This document shows, piece after piece, positions 41,641 to 49,447 of a DNA stretch of 64,000 nt (positions within the stretch are counted from its first letter, which is position 1; each line of letters begins with the position of its first letter). The DNA lies in contig JAJTXZ010000009.1 in NCBI GenBank assembly GCA_021463195.1, positions 1 through 64,000 of the forward strand, given 5' to 3'. The notes under the pieces were generated by a model. The model saw nothing but the letters and a program-made list of their open reading frames with translations. It did no database searches and was not told the DNA's origin. Both the position numbers and the translations under genes were made by a program. This stretch comes from Anaerolineae bacterium (GTDB taxonomy: Bacteria > Chloroflexota > Anaerolineae > UBA4142 > SHND01).

Positions 41641-41663
41641 GTCGCAGCGACACAGACAGTCAT

Positions 41664-41788
41664 GGATAACGGCGGAACCTAGAGCAGATTTCTGATGAGT
41701 TCAAGGGACAAACCTTTCGGGTTTCCGAAACCCGAAAGGTTTTATCCCTTCCATCGAATAGGAATTCGCTCTCGTTCCGCTGTTATCC
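41664..41788. repeat. Long palindromic repeat between binding-protein and ATPase genes, family copy 5
   Basis: Inner stem 41710-41742 (AAACCTTTCGGGTTT / AAACCCGAAAGGTTT, 3-nt loop), then GGGACA/TATCCC-type, AGAGC/GCTCT, and outer arms GGATAACGGCGGAAC / GTTCCGCTGTTATCC (14 of 15 pair). It fills nearly the whole 160-nt gap. Confidence 0.85.
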
Positions 41789-41800
41789 GTTTGAGCAAGC

Positions 41801-43315
41801 ATGCCCATTCAAACCGTCGAGTTGAGAAATATCTCAAAACGCTTTCCGGGCGTTTTGGCGAATGACCGCGTGAATTTGGACGTGCGCGCGGGCGAAATTC
41901 TGGCGTTGCTCGGCGAAAATGGCGCGGGCAAATCCACGTTGATGAAAATATTGTACGGCATGTACCATCCGACCGAAGGCGAAATCGCGGTCAATGGACA
42001 GGTTGTGCAATTCAAATCGCCCGCCGACGCGTTGGCGCAGGGCATCGGCATGATTCATCAACATTTTCAACTCGTGCCGGGTTTCACTGTCGCGGAAAAT
42101 GTCGCGCTGGGTTTGAAATCGTCGCGCGGACCGCTGACGGATTTGAACGTGGTGAGCCAACGCGTGCGCGAACTCGGCGCGCAATACGGTTTGCACGTGG
42201 ATCCCAACGCGTTGGTGTGGCAGTTGGCGGTGGGGCAGCAGCAGCGCGTCGAGATTCTCAAAGCGTTGTATCGCGATGCATCGTTATTGATTTTGGATGA
42301 ACCGACGGCGGTCTTGACGCCGCAAGAGGTCCAAGAATTTTTTGGCATCTTGCGCCGCTTGCGCGCGGCGGGCAACGCGTTAATTTTTATCAGCCACAAA
42401 TTGTACGAAGTCAAGGCAATCAGCGACCGCGTCGTCGTGCTGCGCGATGGGCGCGTGGTCGGCGGCGTCGCGACGCAGGCGACGAATCAAAAAGAACTCG
42501 CGCGCATGATGGTTGGGCGCGAGGTGATTACGCAATGGGAGAAACCCGCCGCGCAAGCGCGCGAAACCGCGCTGCAAATTGACAAACTGCAAGCGCTAAA
42601 CGACAAGCAGCTGCCCGCTGTCAAAGAGGTCTCGCTGCAAGTGCGCGCCGGGGAAATTTTGGGCATTGCCGGCGTTTCCGGAAACGGGCAGCGCGAACTC
42701 GCCGAAGCGGTGGTGGGCATGCGTTTGATTCGCGGCGGCAGCGTGCGCGTGAACGGCAAAGATGTGACGCATCATTCGCCCGCGCAAATGATTCAAGCGG
42801 GCGTGGCGTTTATTCCCGAAGAGCGAATGGTGATGGGCATTGTGCGCGAATTTTCCGTCGCCGAAAACGCGATTTTAATCACGCATACCGAGCCGCCGCT
42901 GTCCAGACGCGCGTTGTTTGATTTTCGCGCGGTCAACACGCATGTCGCGCGTCTCGTGCGCGAGTATGATGTGAGAACGCCTTCGCTCGAAACGCCGGTG
43001 AAAAATCTGTCCGGCGGCAATATCCAAAAATTGATTCTGGCGCGCGAATTAAGTCGTTCGCCGCGGGTGTTGATTGCAGCGCAGCCGACGCGCGGCGTGG
43101 ACATTGGCGCGACGGAATATATTCACAAACGGCTCATCGAACAGCGCAGCGCCGGCACGGCGGTGCTTTTAATTAGCGAAGATTTGGAAGAGGTGCGCGC
43201 CTTGTCCGACCGTATCGCGGTGATGTACGAAGGAGAAATCGTCGGCATTGTGCCGCCCACTACGTCGGTTGAAGAGTTGGGTTTGATGATGGCGGGCGCG
43301 AAAAAAGATTCGTGA
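41801..43315 (+). CDS. BMP-type nucleoside ABC transporter, ATP-binding protein (system 3)
   Basis: A 504-residue double ABC ATPase, same design as its paralogues: GENGAGKST near residue 37, [23 protein letters not shown]; then [21 protein letters not shown] and [12 protein letters not shown] in the degenerate half. Last gene of transporter operon 3. It starts 12 nt after a long palindrome that separates it from the binding-protein gene. Confidence 0.93.
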   Translation: MPIQTVELRNISKRFPGVLANDRVNLDVRAGEILALLGENGAGKSTLMKILYGMYHPTEGEIAVNGQVVQFKSPADALAQGIGMIHQHFQLVPGFTVAENVALGLKSSRGPLTDLNVVSQRVRELGAQYGLHVDPNALVWQLAVGQQQRVEILKALYRDASLLILDEPTAVLTPQEVQEFFGILRRLRAAGNALIFISHKLYEVKAISDRVVVLRDGRVVGGVATQATNQKELARMMVGREVITQWEKPAAQARETALQIDKLQALNDKQLPAVKEVSLQVRAGEILGIAGVSGNGQRELAEAVVGMRLIRGGSVRVNGKDVTHHSPAQMIQAGVAFIPEERMVMGIVREFSVAENAILITHTEPPLSRRALFDFRAVNTHVARLVREYDVRTPSLETPVKNLSGGNIQKLILARELSRSPRVLIAAQPTRGVDIGATEYIHKRLIEQRSAGTAVLLISEDLEEVRALSDRIAVMYEGEIVGIVPPTTSVEELGLMMAGAKKDS

Positions 43316-43392
43316 GCGCGATTTTTTGGCGTCAAGCGTAATTTAAAATTCAGAATTCAAAATTTGTGTTAAAATAACTTTACTTCGATCAA

Positions 43393-43497
43393 TGGTCGTT
43401 GCGTTGCGGTTATGGCGCACGGCGTCGGGCATCCCCGCTCGGAAAGTGCCGTTGGTCTATTTCCACCGTTCTTTGGTCTATCATTTCAAGAACGTCG
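43393..43497 (+). ncRNA. Candidate cis-regulatory RNA, copy B
   Basis: Second copy of the motif at 38215. TGGTCGTTGC, then GCAC-GGCGT-CGGGC-ATCCCC-GCTCG-GAAA-GTGC (43417-43449), CGTTGGTCTATTTCC, a variable hairpin CGTTCTT/AAGAACG, and GAACGTCG (43490-43497). The loop is one base shorter than in copy A, which breaks any shared reading frame and argues for RNA-level conservation. An A+T-rich TAAAAT (43370-43375) may be the -10 box. Confidence 0.6.
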
Positions 43498-43516
43498 GCG
43501 GCGTCAAAAAATTCTA

Positions 43517-43537
43517 GCATCGCGTCTCGCGATGCTT
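43517..43537 (+). promoter_or_regulatory. Hairpin after the regulatory motif, before the xdh operon
   Basis: Perfect 9-bp arms AGCATCGCG / CGCGATGCT with a TCT loop, followed by TTGC. It lies between motif copy B and the start codon at 43556 and could be the expression switch (weak terminator or start-blocking stem). Confidence 0.5.
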
Positions 43538-43555
43538 TGCGCCGCATCTATACAC

Positions 43556-44452
43556 ATGAAAGCATTTGATAATTATCATTTACCAACGTCGGTGAATGAA
43601 GCGCTGACTTTGCTGGCGCAATACGATGGGCGCGCGCGCGTCATCGCGGGCGGCACCGATTTGCTTGTGGACGCGCAAGCCGAATATTACGAAGGGCAGC
43701 GTTCGCATTTCGACGCGCTGGTGGATGTGACGTTTCTCGCGGACGCCAATGAAATTCGCGCCCAAGATGGTTTCATCGTCATCGGCTGCGGCGTCACGCA
43801 TACGCAAATTGTCGCGTCAAAACGGATTCAACAAACCGCGACCGCGCTCGCCGAAGCATCCGCTGTCGTCGGCGGTCCGCAGGTGCGGAATGTGGCGACG
43901 TTGTGCGGCAATGTCGCGCACGCGCTGCCCGCGGCGGATGGCACGGTCGCGTTGATGGCGTTGGACGCGTTCGCCCAAGTCTCCAGTCTCCAATCTCACG
44001 TTATCAGTAATCAATGGAAACCGCTCGCGACCTTGTTCAAGGGTCCCGCCAAATCAGCGGTGGATTCGACGCGTGAAATAATTACGGCGCTGCGTTTTCG
44101 CCCGCTGGGCGAACATGAGGGGAGCGCGTTCGCGCGGGTGATGCGTCCGCAAGGCGTCGCGCTGCCGATTTTAGGCATGGCGGTGAAAGTAGAGATTAGA
44201 GAACAGAGACTAGCGCAAGTTGCGATCAGCGCGGGCCCGGTTGCGCCGATTCCGTTCCGCGCAAAGCAGACCGAAGAATTTTTGCGCGGGAAAATTTTGG
44301 ATGATGAACTATTGCGTCAAGCCGCGCAGATTTTGACGAATGAAGCGCAGCCGCGCACTTCGGCGCACCGCGCGACCAAAGAGTATCGCCACGAGTTGCT
44401 GCCTGTGTTGCTCAAGCGGACGCTGACCCAAGCGTTGGAACGCGCGCGCTAG
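43556..44452 (+). CDS. Xanthine dehydrogenase, FAD-binding subunit
   Basis: A 298-residue FAD-binding subunit of the molybdenum hydroxylase family (XdhB/CoxM type). FAD-binding motifs are VIAGGTDLLVDAQ near residue 32 and VGGPQVRNVATLCGNVAHALPA near residue 105; the C-terminal CO-dehydrogenase-flavoprotein domain follows. It passes electrons from the iron-sulfur clusters to NAD or another acceptor. Residues about 141-149 (VSSLQSHVIS) are read from a TCTCCAGTCTCCAATCTC-type repeat where relatives have a short loop. The ATG at 43556 is right; the open frame from 43412 passes through the regulatory RNA. Confidence 0.9.
   Translation: MKAFDNYHLPTSVNEALTLLAQYDGRARVIAGGTDLLVDAQAEYYEGQRSHFDALVDVTFLADANEIRAQDGFIVIGCGVTHTQIVASKRIQQTATALAEASAVVGGPQVRNVATLCGNVAHALPAADGTVALMALDAFAQVSSLQSHVISNQWKPLATLFKGPAKSAVDSTREIITALRFRPLGEHEGSAFARVMRPQGVALPILGMAVKVEIREQRLAQVAISAGPVAPIPFRAKQTEEFLRGKILDDELLRQAAQILTNEAQPRTSAHRATKEYRHELLPVLLKRTLTQALERAR
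43978..44000. repeat. TCTCCAGTCTCCAATC repeat inside the FAD-subunit gene
   Basis: In-frame copy of the GGAGATTGGAGACT repeat family (minus orientation), coding SSLQSH. Related copies are at 30038, 46368, 60631, 61190, 63015 and 63750. Confidence 0.6.
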
Positions 44453-44490
44453 AAGCAAATTGCGCAAACGGTTCGACAGGAGAAGGAACG

Positions 44491-47373
44491 ATGACAAACT
44501 TGAATATGACGGTCAACGGCAAACCTATTTCGATAGAGATCGAAGCGAACGAATATCTCGCGGCAGCGCTGCGTTACAAGCTCGGTTTGACGGGGACAAA
44601 AATTGGCTGTGATGAAGCGGAATGCGGCGCGTGCACTGTGATTGTGAATGGCACGCCGGTGGACTCGTGCATTTATCCCGCGCTCAAAGCGCAAGGCGCA
44701 GAGGTGTTGACGATTGAAGGATTGGCGCAAACCTGGGCTGCAACGGAACCGGGTGTAGCCACGGAACCGGGTGTAGCCACGGAACCGGGTGTAGTCACGG
44801 AACAGGGTGTAGTCACGGAACCGGGTTCCGTGACTACACCCGCCCTGCATCCGCTGCAAGCGCATTTCATTCATCAAGGCGCGCTGCAATGCGGTTATTG
44901 CACGCCGGGAATGTTGATGCAGAGCAAACATTTGCTTGACCACAATCCGAATCCGACGACCGATGAAATCAAGGTGGCGTTAAAGGATACGTTGTGTCGC
45001 TGCGGCGCGTACGTCGCGATTATGAATGCGATTCAATTCGCGGCGGAGGAAATGCGCGAGCCGAACGCCGCGCGCCAAACCGTGATTCCCAATTTGCCCG
45101 CGACCAAAGCGCCGCTCGACGTGATTGGCAAACCGCTGCCGCGTCCCGATGCGATTGCCAAAGCGACCGGCGCGGCAAAGTACACCGATGATTACGCGTT
45201 TCCCGATATGTTGTGGGGCGCGACGCTGCGCGCAAAATTTCCGCACGCCAAAATTTTAAAGCTTGACGTCGCGCAAGCGCAAGCGCTGCCCGGCGTGCGC
45301 GCGGTCTTGACGCATCACGATGTGCCGGGTTCCAAAAATCACGGTTTGATTTATAACGATTGGCCCGTGTTGTGTTACGACAAGGTGCGGTATCAAGGCG
45401 ATGCGGTCGCGATTGTGGCGGCGGACACGCGCGAAATCGCGCAGCGCGCGTTGGATTTAATCGAGGTCGCGTACGAGCCATTGCCGGTGGTGGACAATCC
45501 GGTGGATGCGTTGAAACCGGAAACGATTATTGTGAATGATGGGACGGGCCACGGCAATTTATTGAAACACATTCATGTCGAAAAGGGCGATATTGACAAA
45601 GGTTTCGCCGAAGCGGATGTGATTATCGAAAATGAATATCATTCGCCGTTTTATGAACACGCGTTTATGGAACCGGAATGTTCTATCGGGCGCGTGTTGG
45701 AGAATGGACGAATTGAAGTCATTTGCGGTTCGCAGATTCCGTACGAAGATCGCCGGCAAATCGCGGCGGCGTTGAATATGGAAGAGCGCGAGGTGCGCGT
45801 GCGCGGCGCGTTAATCGGCGGCGGCTTTGGCGGCAAAGAAGATATCGCCGCGCAAATTCATGTCGCGCTGTTGGCAAAAGCGACGGGGCGCCCGGTGAAA
45901 ATGTTGTACTCGCGTCACGAAAGTTTGGTGTCGCATCCCAAACGTCACGCGACAGTGATTCGCGTCAAAACGGGCGCGAAACAAGACGGCACGCTGGTAG
46001 CATCGCAAGCGACAATTTATGGCGACAGCGGCGCGTACGCGTCGCTCGGCGACAAGGTGATGACACGCGCGGCGACACATGCCGCAGGTCCCTACGCGGT
46101 GCCGAATGTGAAAATTGACTGCTATGCGATGTACACCAATAATCCGCCTGCAGGCGCGTTTCGCGGTTTTGGCGTCACGCAGTCCGCGTTTGCCGTCGAA
46201 TCGAATATGGATGAACTCGCGCATCAACTGAATATGGACCCGTTCGAACTGCGCCGTATGAACGCATTGCGAATTGGCAGCACGACGAGCACGGGCCAAG
46301 TGGTCAAAGAGAGCGCGGGATTGTTGGAATGTATTCGGCTTGTTGAGCAAGAGGTGAAAAGACAGAGAGACTCGAATCTCCAATCTCCAGTCTCCAAGCT
46401 CCAATCTTGGGGTTTCGCGGCGGCGTTCAAAAACACCGGTCTCGGCGGCGGCGCGCCCGACAAGAGCGCGGCAGAAGTCGAAGTGTTTGAAGATGGCACC
46501 GCTGAAGTGCGAAGCAGCGCGGCGGAAATCGGGCAGGGCTTGCCGACTGTTTTGGCGATGATTACGGCGGAGGAATTGGGTTTGCCGTATGAAAACGTGC
46601 GTGTCTTGTTGAGCGACACCGATTTGACGCCCGACGGGGGCCCCACCACCGCGTCGCGTCAAACGTTTGTCACGGGCAACGCGGCGCGCTATGCGGCTAA
46701 AGGGATGCGCGAAATTTTGGCGGAAACCGCGAGCGAATATCTCGACGCCGCGCCCGCGCAATTAACTTTTAAAGATGGTTACGTGAGTCAAAACGGACAC
46801 AAATTGCCGTTCGCCGAAATCGTGAAACGCGCGCGCCAAGAAAATCGCCCGACGCGTTATTTGCACGAATATTTCGCGCCCGCGACCAAACCGCTGGGCG
46901 TGGAAGGCGACATGCACTTTGGTTTTTCGTACGCGGCGCAAGCGGCGTTAATCGAGCTGGATCCCGACACCGGCGAAACGCATGTTTTGAAAATTGTGAC
47001 GGCGACGGACATTGGGCGCGCGTTGAATCCGCTCGCGCTGCAGGGCCAAGTCGAAGGCGGCATTATGATGTGTCTCGGCAATGCGCTCACCGAAGAATTT
47101 ATTGTCGAAAAGGGCAAAGTCTGGTCCGACTTGTTCGCGAAATATAAAATGCCGAGCATCAAGCATACTCCCGAAATCGTGTCGTTCATTGTCGAAGACG
47201 AAATTTCAGCGGGGCCCTTTGGCGCCAAAGGCGTCGGCGAAATTTCTTCGATTCCGACGACGCCCGCGATTACGAACGCGATTTATAATGCGTGCGGCGT
47301 GCGCGTGCGTCGCCTTCCCGTAGATCAGGACGCGTTGTTGCTAGCGATGCGCGCGGGAAAATTAGAGACTTGA
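44491..47373 (+). CDS. Xanthine dehydrogenase, fused [2Fe-2S] and molybdenum-binding subunits
   Basis: A 960-residue fusion. Residues 1-180 are the iron-sulfur part: plant-type cluster Cys40, 45, 48, 60 (GCDEAECGACTVIVNG) and second cluster CGYC (134, 137) with CRC (169, 171). Residues about 195-960 are the Moco part: GGGFGGKED near 445, GAFRGFGVTQSAFAVE near 555, AEIGQGLPT and GPFGAKGVGE with the catalytic Glu917. It oxidises hypoxanthine and xanthine. An 18-bp tandem repeat plus a palindrome inserts about 35 residues (83-117) between the two cluster domains, and a second repeat adds RDSNLQSPVSKLQS near 630. The FAD subunit is 38 nt upstream. Related purine hydroxylases are possible. Confidence 0.93.
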   Translation: MTNLNMTVNGKPISIEIEANEYLAAALRYKLGLTGTKIGCDEAECGACTVIVNGTPVDSCIYPALKAQGAEVLTIEGLAQTWAATEPGVATEPGVATEPGVVTEQGVVTEPGSVTTPALHPLQAHFIHQGALQCGYCTPGMLMQSKHLLDHNPNPTTDEIKVALKDTLCRCGAYVAIMNAIQFAAEEMREPNAARQTVIPNLPATKAPLDVIGKPLPRPDAIAKATGAAKYTDDYAFPDMLWGATLRAKFPHAKILKLDVAQAQALPGVRAVLTHHDVPGSKNHGLIYNDWPVLCYDKVRYQGDAVAIVAADTREIAQRALDLIEVAYEPLPVVDNPVDALKPETIIVNDGTGHGNLLKHIHVEKGDIDKGFAEADVIIENEYHSPFYEHAFMEPECSIGRVLENGRIEVICGSQIPYEDRRQIAAALNMEEREVRVRGALIGGGFGGKEDIAAQIHVALLAKATGRPVKMLYSRHESLVSHPKRHATVIRVKTGAKQDGTLVASQATIYGDSGAYASLGDKVMTRAATHAAGPYAVPNVKIDCYAMYTNNPPAGAFRGFGVTQSAFAVESNMDELAHQLNMDPFELRRMNALRIGSTTSTGQVVKESAGLLECIRLVEQEVKRQRDSNLQSPVSKLQSWGFAAAFKNTGLGGGAPDKSAAEVEVFEDGTAEVRSSAAEIGQGLPTVLAMITAEELGLPYENVRVLLSDTDLTPDGGPTTASRQTFVTGNAARYAAKGMREILAETASEYLDAAPAQLTFKDGYVSQNGHKLPFAEIVKRARQENRPTRYLHEYFAPATKPLGVEGDMHFGFSYAAQAALIELDPDTGETHVLKIVTATDIGRALNPLALQGQVEGGIMMCLGNALTEEFIVEKGKVWSDLFAKYKMPSIKHTPEIVSFIVEDEISAGPFGAKGVGEISSIPTTPAITNAIYNACGVRVRRLPVDQDALLLAMRAGKLET
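44743..44841. repeat. 18-bp tandem repeat and 37-nt palindrome within the xdh gene
   Basis: Four units of ACGGAACCGGGTGTAGCC (44743-44814, last two with small changes) run into a perfect palindrome 44805-44841 with 18-bp arms around one base. All in frame; they encode (TEPGVA)n and SVTTP. Confidence 0.92.
46368..46410. repeat. TCTCCAATCTCCAGTC repeat within the xdh gene
   Basis: In-frame copy of the GGAGATTGGAGACT family encoding SNLQSPVSKLQS in a loop of the Moco domain. Confidence 0.65.
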
Positions 47374-47391
47374 CGGGAGATTAGAGCTTTG

Positions 47392-47973
47392 ATGCTTGAC
47401 TTTACACCTGTCCACGACGGGCAACTCACGACGAAACAATTTGTCGAACGCGAAAAAATTTCGCAAGCGGATTTATCGCGCTTTACCAATGAAATGGTTG
47501 ACCGCATGATGCGCCTCATTGCAGAATGTGAGGATGCGGATGTGACGTTTGTGCCGCGCGACCCCGAAGCCAATGACACTTTTGCGAGTGATGCTGACGA
47601 TGTGAATTTGGCGTGGACGCTGGGTCATGTGATTGTTCACACCACCGCGTCGGCGGAAGAATACGCGTTCATCGCGGCGGAATTGGCGCGGGGCGTAAAA
47701 CGCGGGAGCGAACGTTCGCGCTTTGAATTGGCTTGGCAAAACGTGACGACGATTCAACAATGCCGCGAACATTTGGAAGAATCGCGGCGGCTGCGGCTCG
47801 CCACATTGGAACTTTGGCCCGCTGCGCCGCATCTCGACAATACATACGAACCACGCCCGGGGCTTGCGCATAATTGCGTCTCGCGTTTTGTGACGGGGTT
47901 GCTGCATGATGATTCGCATTTGGGGCAAATTGAAAATATCGTCGCGCAAGCAAAAAGCGCACGCGCGTATTGA
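47392..47973 (+). CDS. DinB-like four-helix protein
   Basis: A 193-residue DinB/YfiT-like four-helix bundle. Metal-type histidines appear in [19 protein letters not shown] (near residue 75) and [13 protein letters not shown] (near residue 175), the usual positions for this fold. Such proteins act as thiol transferases or hydrolases, or are of unknown role. It starts 18 nt after the xdh gene and is probably in the same transcript; a TTG one codon earlier is also in frame. Confidence 0.8.
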   Translation: MLDFTPVHDGQLTTKQFVEREKISQADLSRFTNEMVDRMMRLIAECEDADVTFVPRDPEANDTFASDADDVNLAWTLGHVIVHTTASAEEYAFIAAELARGVKRGSERSRFELAWQNVTTIQQCREHLEESRRLRLATLELWPAAPHLDNTYEPRPGLAHNCVSRFVTGLLHDDSHLGQIENIVAQAKSARAY

Positions 47974-47994
47974 TATCGCAGCCAAAGGAAAAAT

Positions 47995-49374
47995 ATGTTG
48001 AACGCAATTCATTACGCGGAAAAACATCACGCGCCAAGTCTCGCCGAACTGAAAAATTTTCTCGCGCTGCCAACTATTTCTACGCTCTCGGAACATCGCG
48101 CGGATGTACAAAAAGGCGCGGAATGGGTGGCGGAAAATTTGCGCGCGATGGGCATGGAGCATGTTGAAATTATGCCAACCGGCGCCGGCGCGGGACAGCC
48201 GCTTGTGTATGCCGATTGGCTGCACGCGGGCGACGCGCCGACGATTTTGGTGTACGGACATTTTGACGTGCAGCCCGTTGACCCGTTGGACGAATGGCTC
48301 ACCCCCCCCTTTGAAGCCACTATCATTGGCGATACCATCTACGCGCGCGGCGCGTCCGATATGAAAGCGCAAACGCTTGCCGTGATGAAAGCGTTAGAGG
48401 CGTTGCTCAAAACAAATTCGCTGCGCGTGAATGTCAAAATCATTGTCGAAGGCGAAGAAGAAATCGGTTCGCCGCATTTCGCCGAATTTTTGCGCGCGCA
48501 CACGGAAAAATTGAAATGCGATGTGGCGTTGAACGCGGATTCGCAAATGGCGACGCGCGATCTGCCGAGCATTGTGTATGGCTTGCGCGGCTTGTGCTAT
48601 TTTGAATTATGGGTATATGGCCCCGCGCAAGATTTGCACTCTGGTTCGTTCGGCGGCGTTATTCACAATCCCGCGCAGGCGCTGGCGGAATTGATTGCGG
48701 GGATGCACGACGCGGACGGACGCGTAACGCTGCCGAACTTTTATGACGATGCGCGCGTATTGTCGGACGAGGAGCGCGCGGCGCTGGCGCGTTTGCCGAT
48801 AACGGATGAAGCGTGGGCACGCGCGGCAGGCGTGAGCGAATTGTGGGGCGAGAAAAATTTTTCGGTGGTCGAACGCACCGGCGCGCGTCCGACGCTCGAA
48901 GTGAATGGTTTGCTTGCCGGTTTTACGGGCGAAGGTTCCAAAACCGTTTTGCCCGCCAAAGCGATGGCGAAAATCTCTATGCGCCTCGTGCCGAATCAGC
49001 GCCCCGAAAACATCAAGCGGCAGTTGGAAGAATATCTGCGCGCCCACGCGCCGAACACCATAAACTGGGAGGTGAAACAACTCGCGGCGGGTGAACCTGT
49101 TTTATTGAACAAAACTTCGCGTTTTACGCGCGCGGCAACGGATGCGCTGCAAGCAACGTTCGGGGTCGCGCCCGTGTTTCAACTTTTGGGTTGGAGTGTT
49201 CCCGTCACCAATTCGTTGAATGATGAATTGGGCGTGGATGTCGTCGTGATGGGTTTTGGCTTGCCGGACGATGGCACGCACGGACCGAACGAACATTTTT
49301 ATCTGCCGAATTTTTATCGCGGGATTGAGAGTTATGCGCGGTTTTTTGAAAACGTAGAACAAGTTAAAAGCTAA
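47995..49374 (+). CDS. M20-family dipeptidase
   Basis: A 459-residue zinc dipeptidase of the M20 family (DUG1/carnosinase-like). Metal motif YGHFDVQPVDP near residue 83, second metal Asp in ARGASDMKAQ, catalytic EGEEEIGS near residue 150, and C-terminal GTHGPNEHF with the last metal His. Hydrolyses dipeptides in the cytoplasm. It sits 21 nt after the DinB-like gene. Full length and intact motifs. Confidence 0.92.
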   Translation: MLNAIHYAEKHHAPSLAELKNFLALPTISTLSEHRADVQKGAEWVAENLRAMGMEHVEIMPTGAGAGQPLVYADWLHAGDAPTILVYGHFDVQPVDPLDEWLTPPFEATIIGDTIYARGASDMKAQTLAVMKALEALLKTNSLRVNVKIIVEGEEEIGSPHFAEFLRAHTEKLKCDVALNADSQMATRDLPSIVYGLRGLCYFELWVYGPAQDLHSGSFGGVIHNPAQALAELIAGMHDADGRVTLPNFYDDARVLSDEERAALARLPITDEAWARAAGVSELWGEKNFSVVERTGARPTLEVNGLLAGFTGEGSKTVLPAKAMAKISMRLVPNQRPENIKRQLEEYLRAHAPNTINWEVKQLAAGEPVLLNKTSRFTRAATDALQATFGVAPVFQLLGWSVPVTNSLNDELGVDVVVMGFGLPDDGTHGPNEHFYLPNFYRGIESYARFFENVEQVKS

Positions 49375-49447
49375 AAGTTCAAAGCTAAAAGTTAAAGTTG
49401 AAACCGTTTTTACTTTGCGCCTTTAGCTTGGACCTTTTATTTTACAA

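Noticed and set aside
44743-44841. CRISPR-like array
   Set aside because: Units are directly joined without spacers and lie in frame within a coding sequence.
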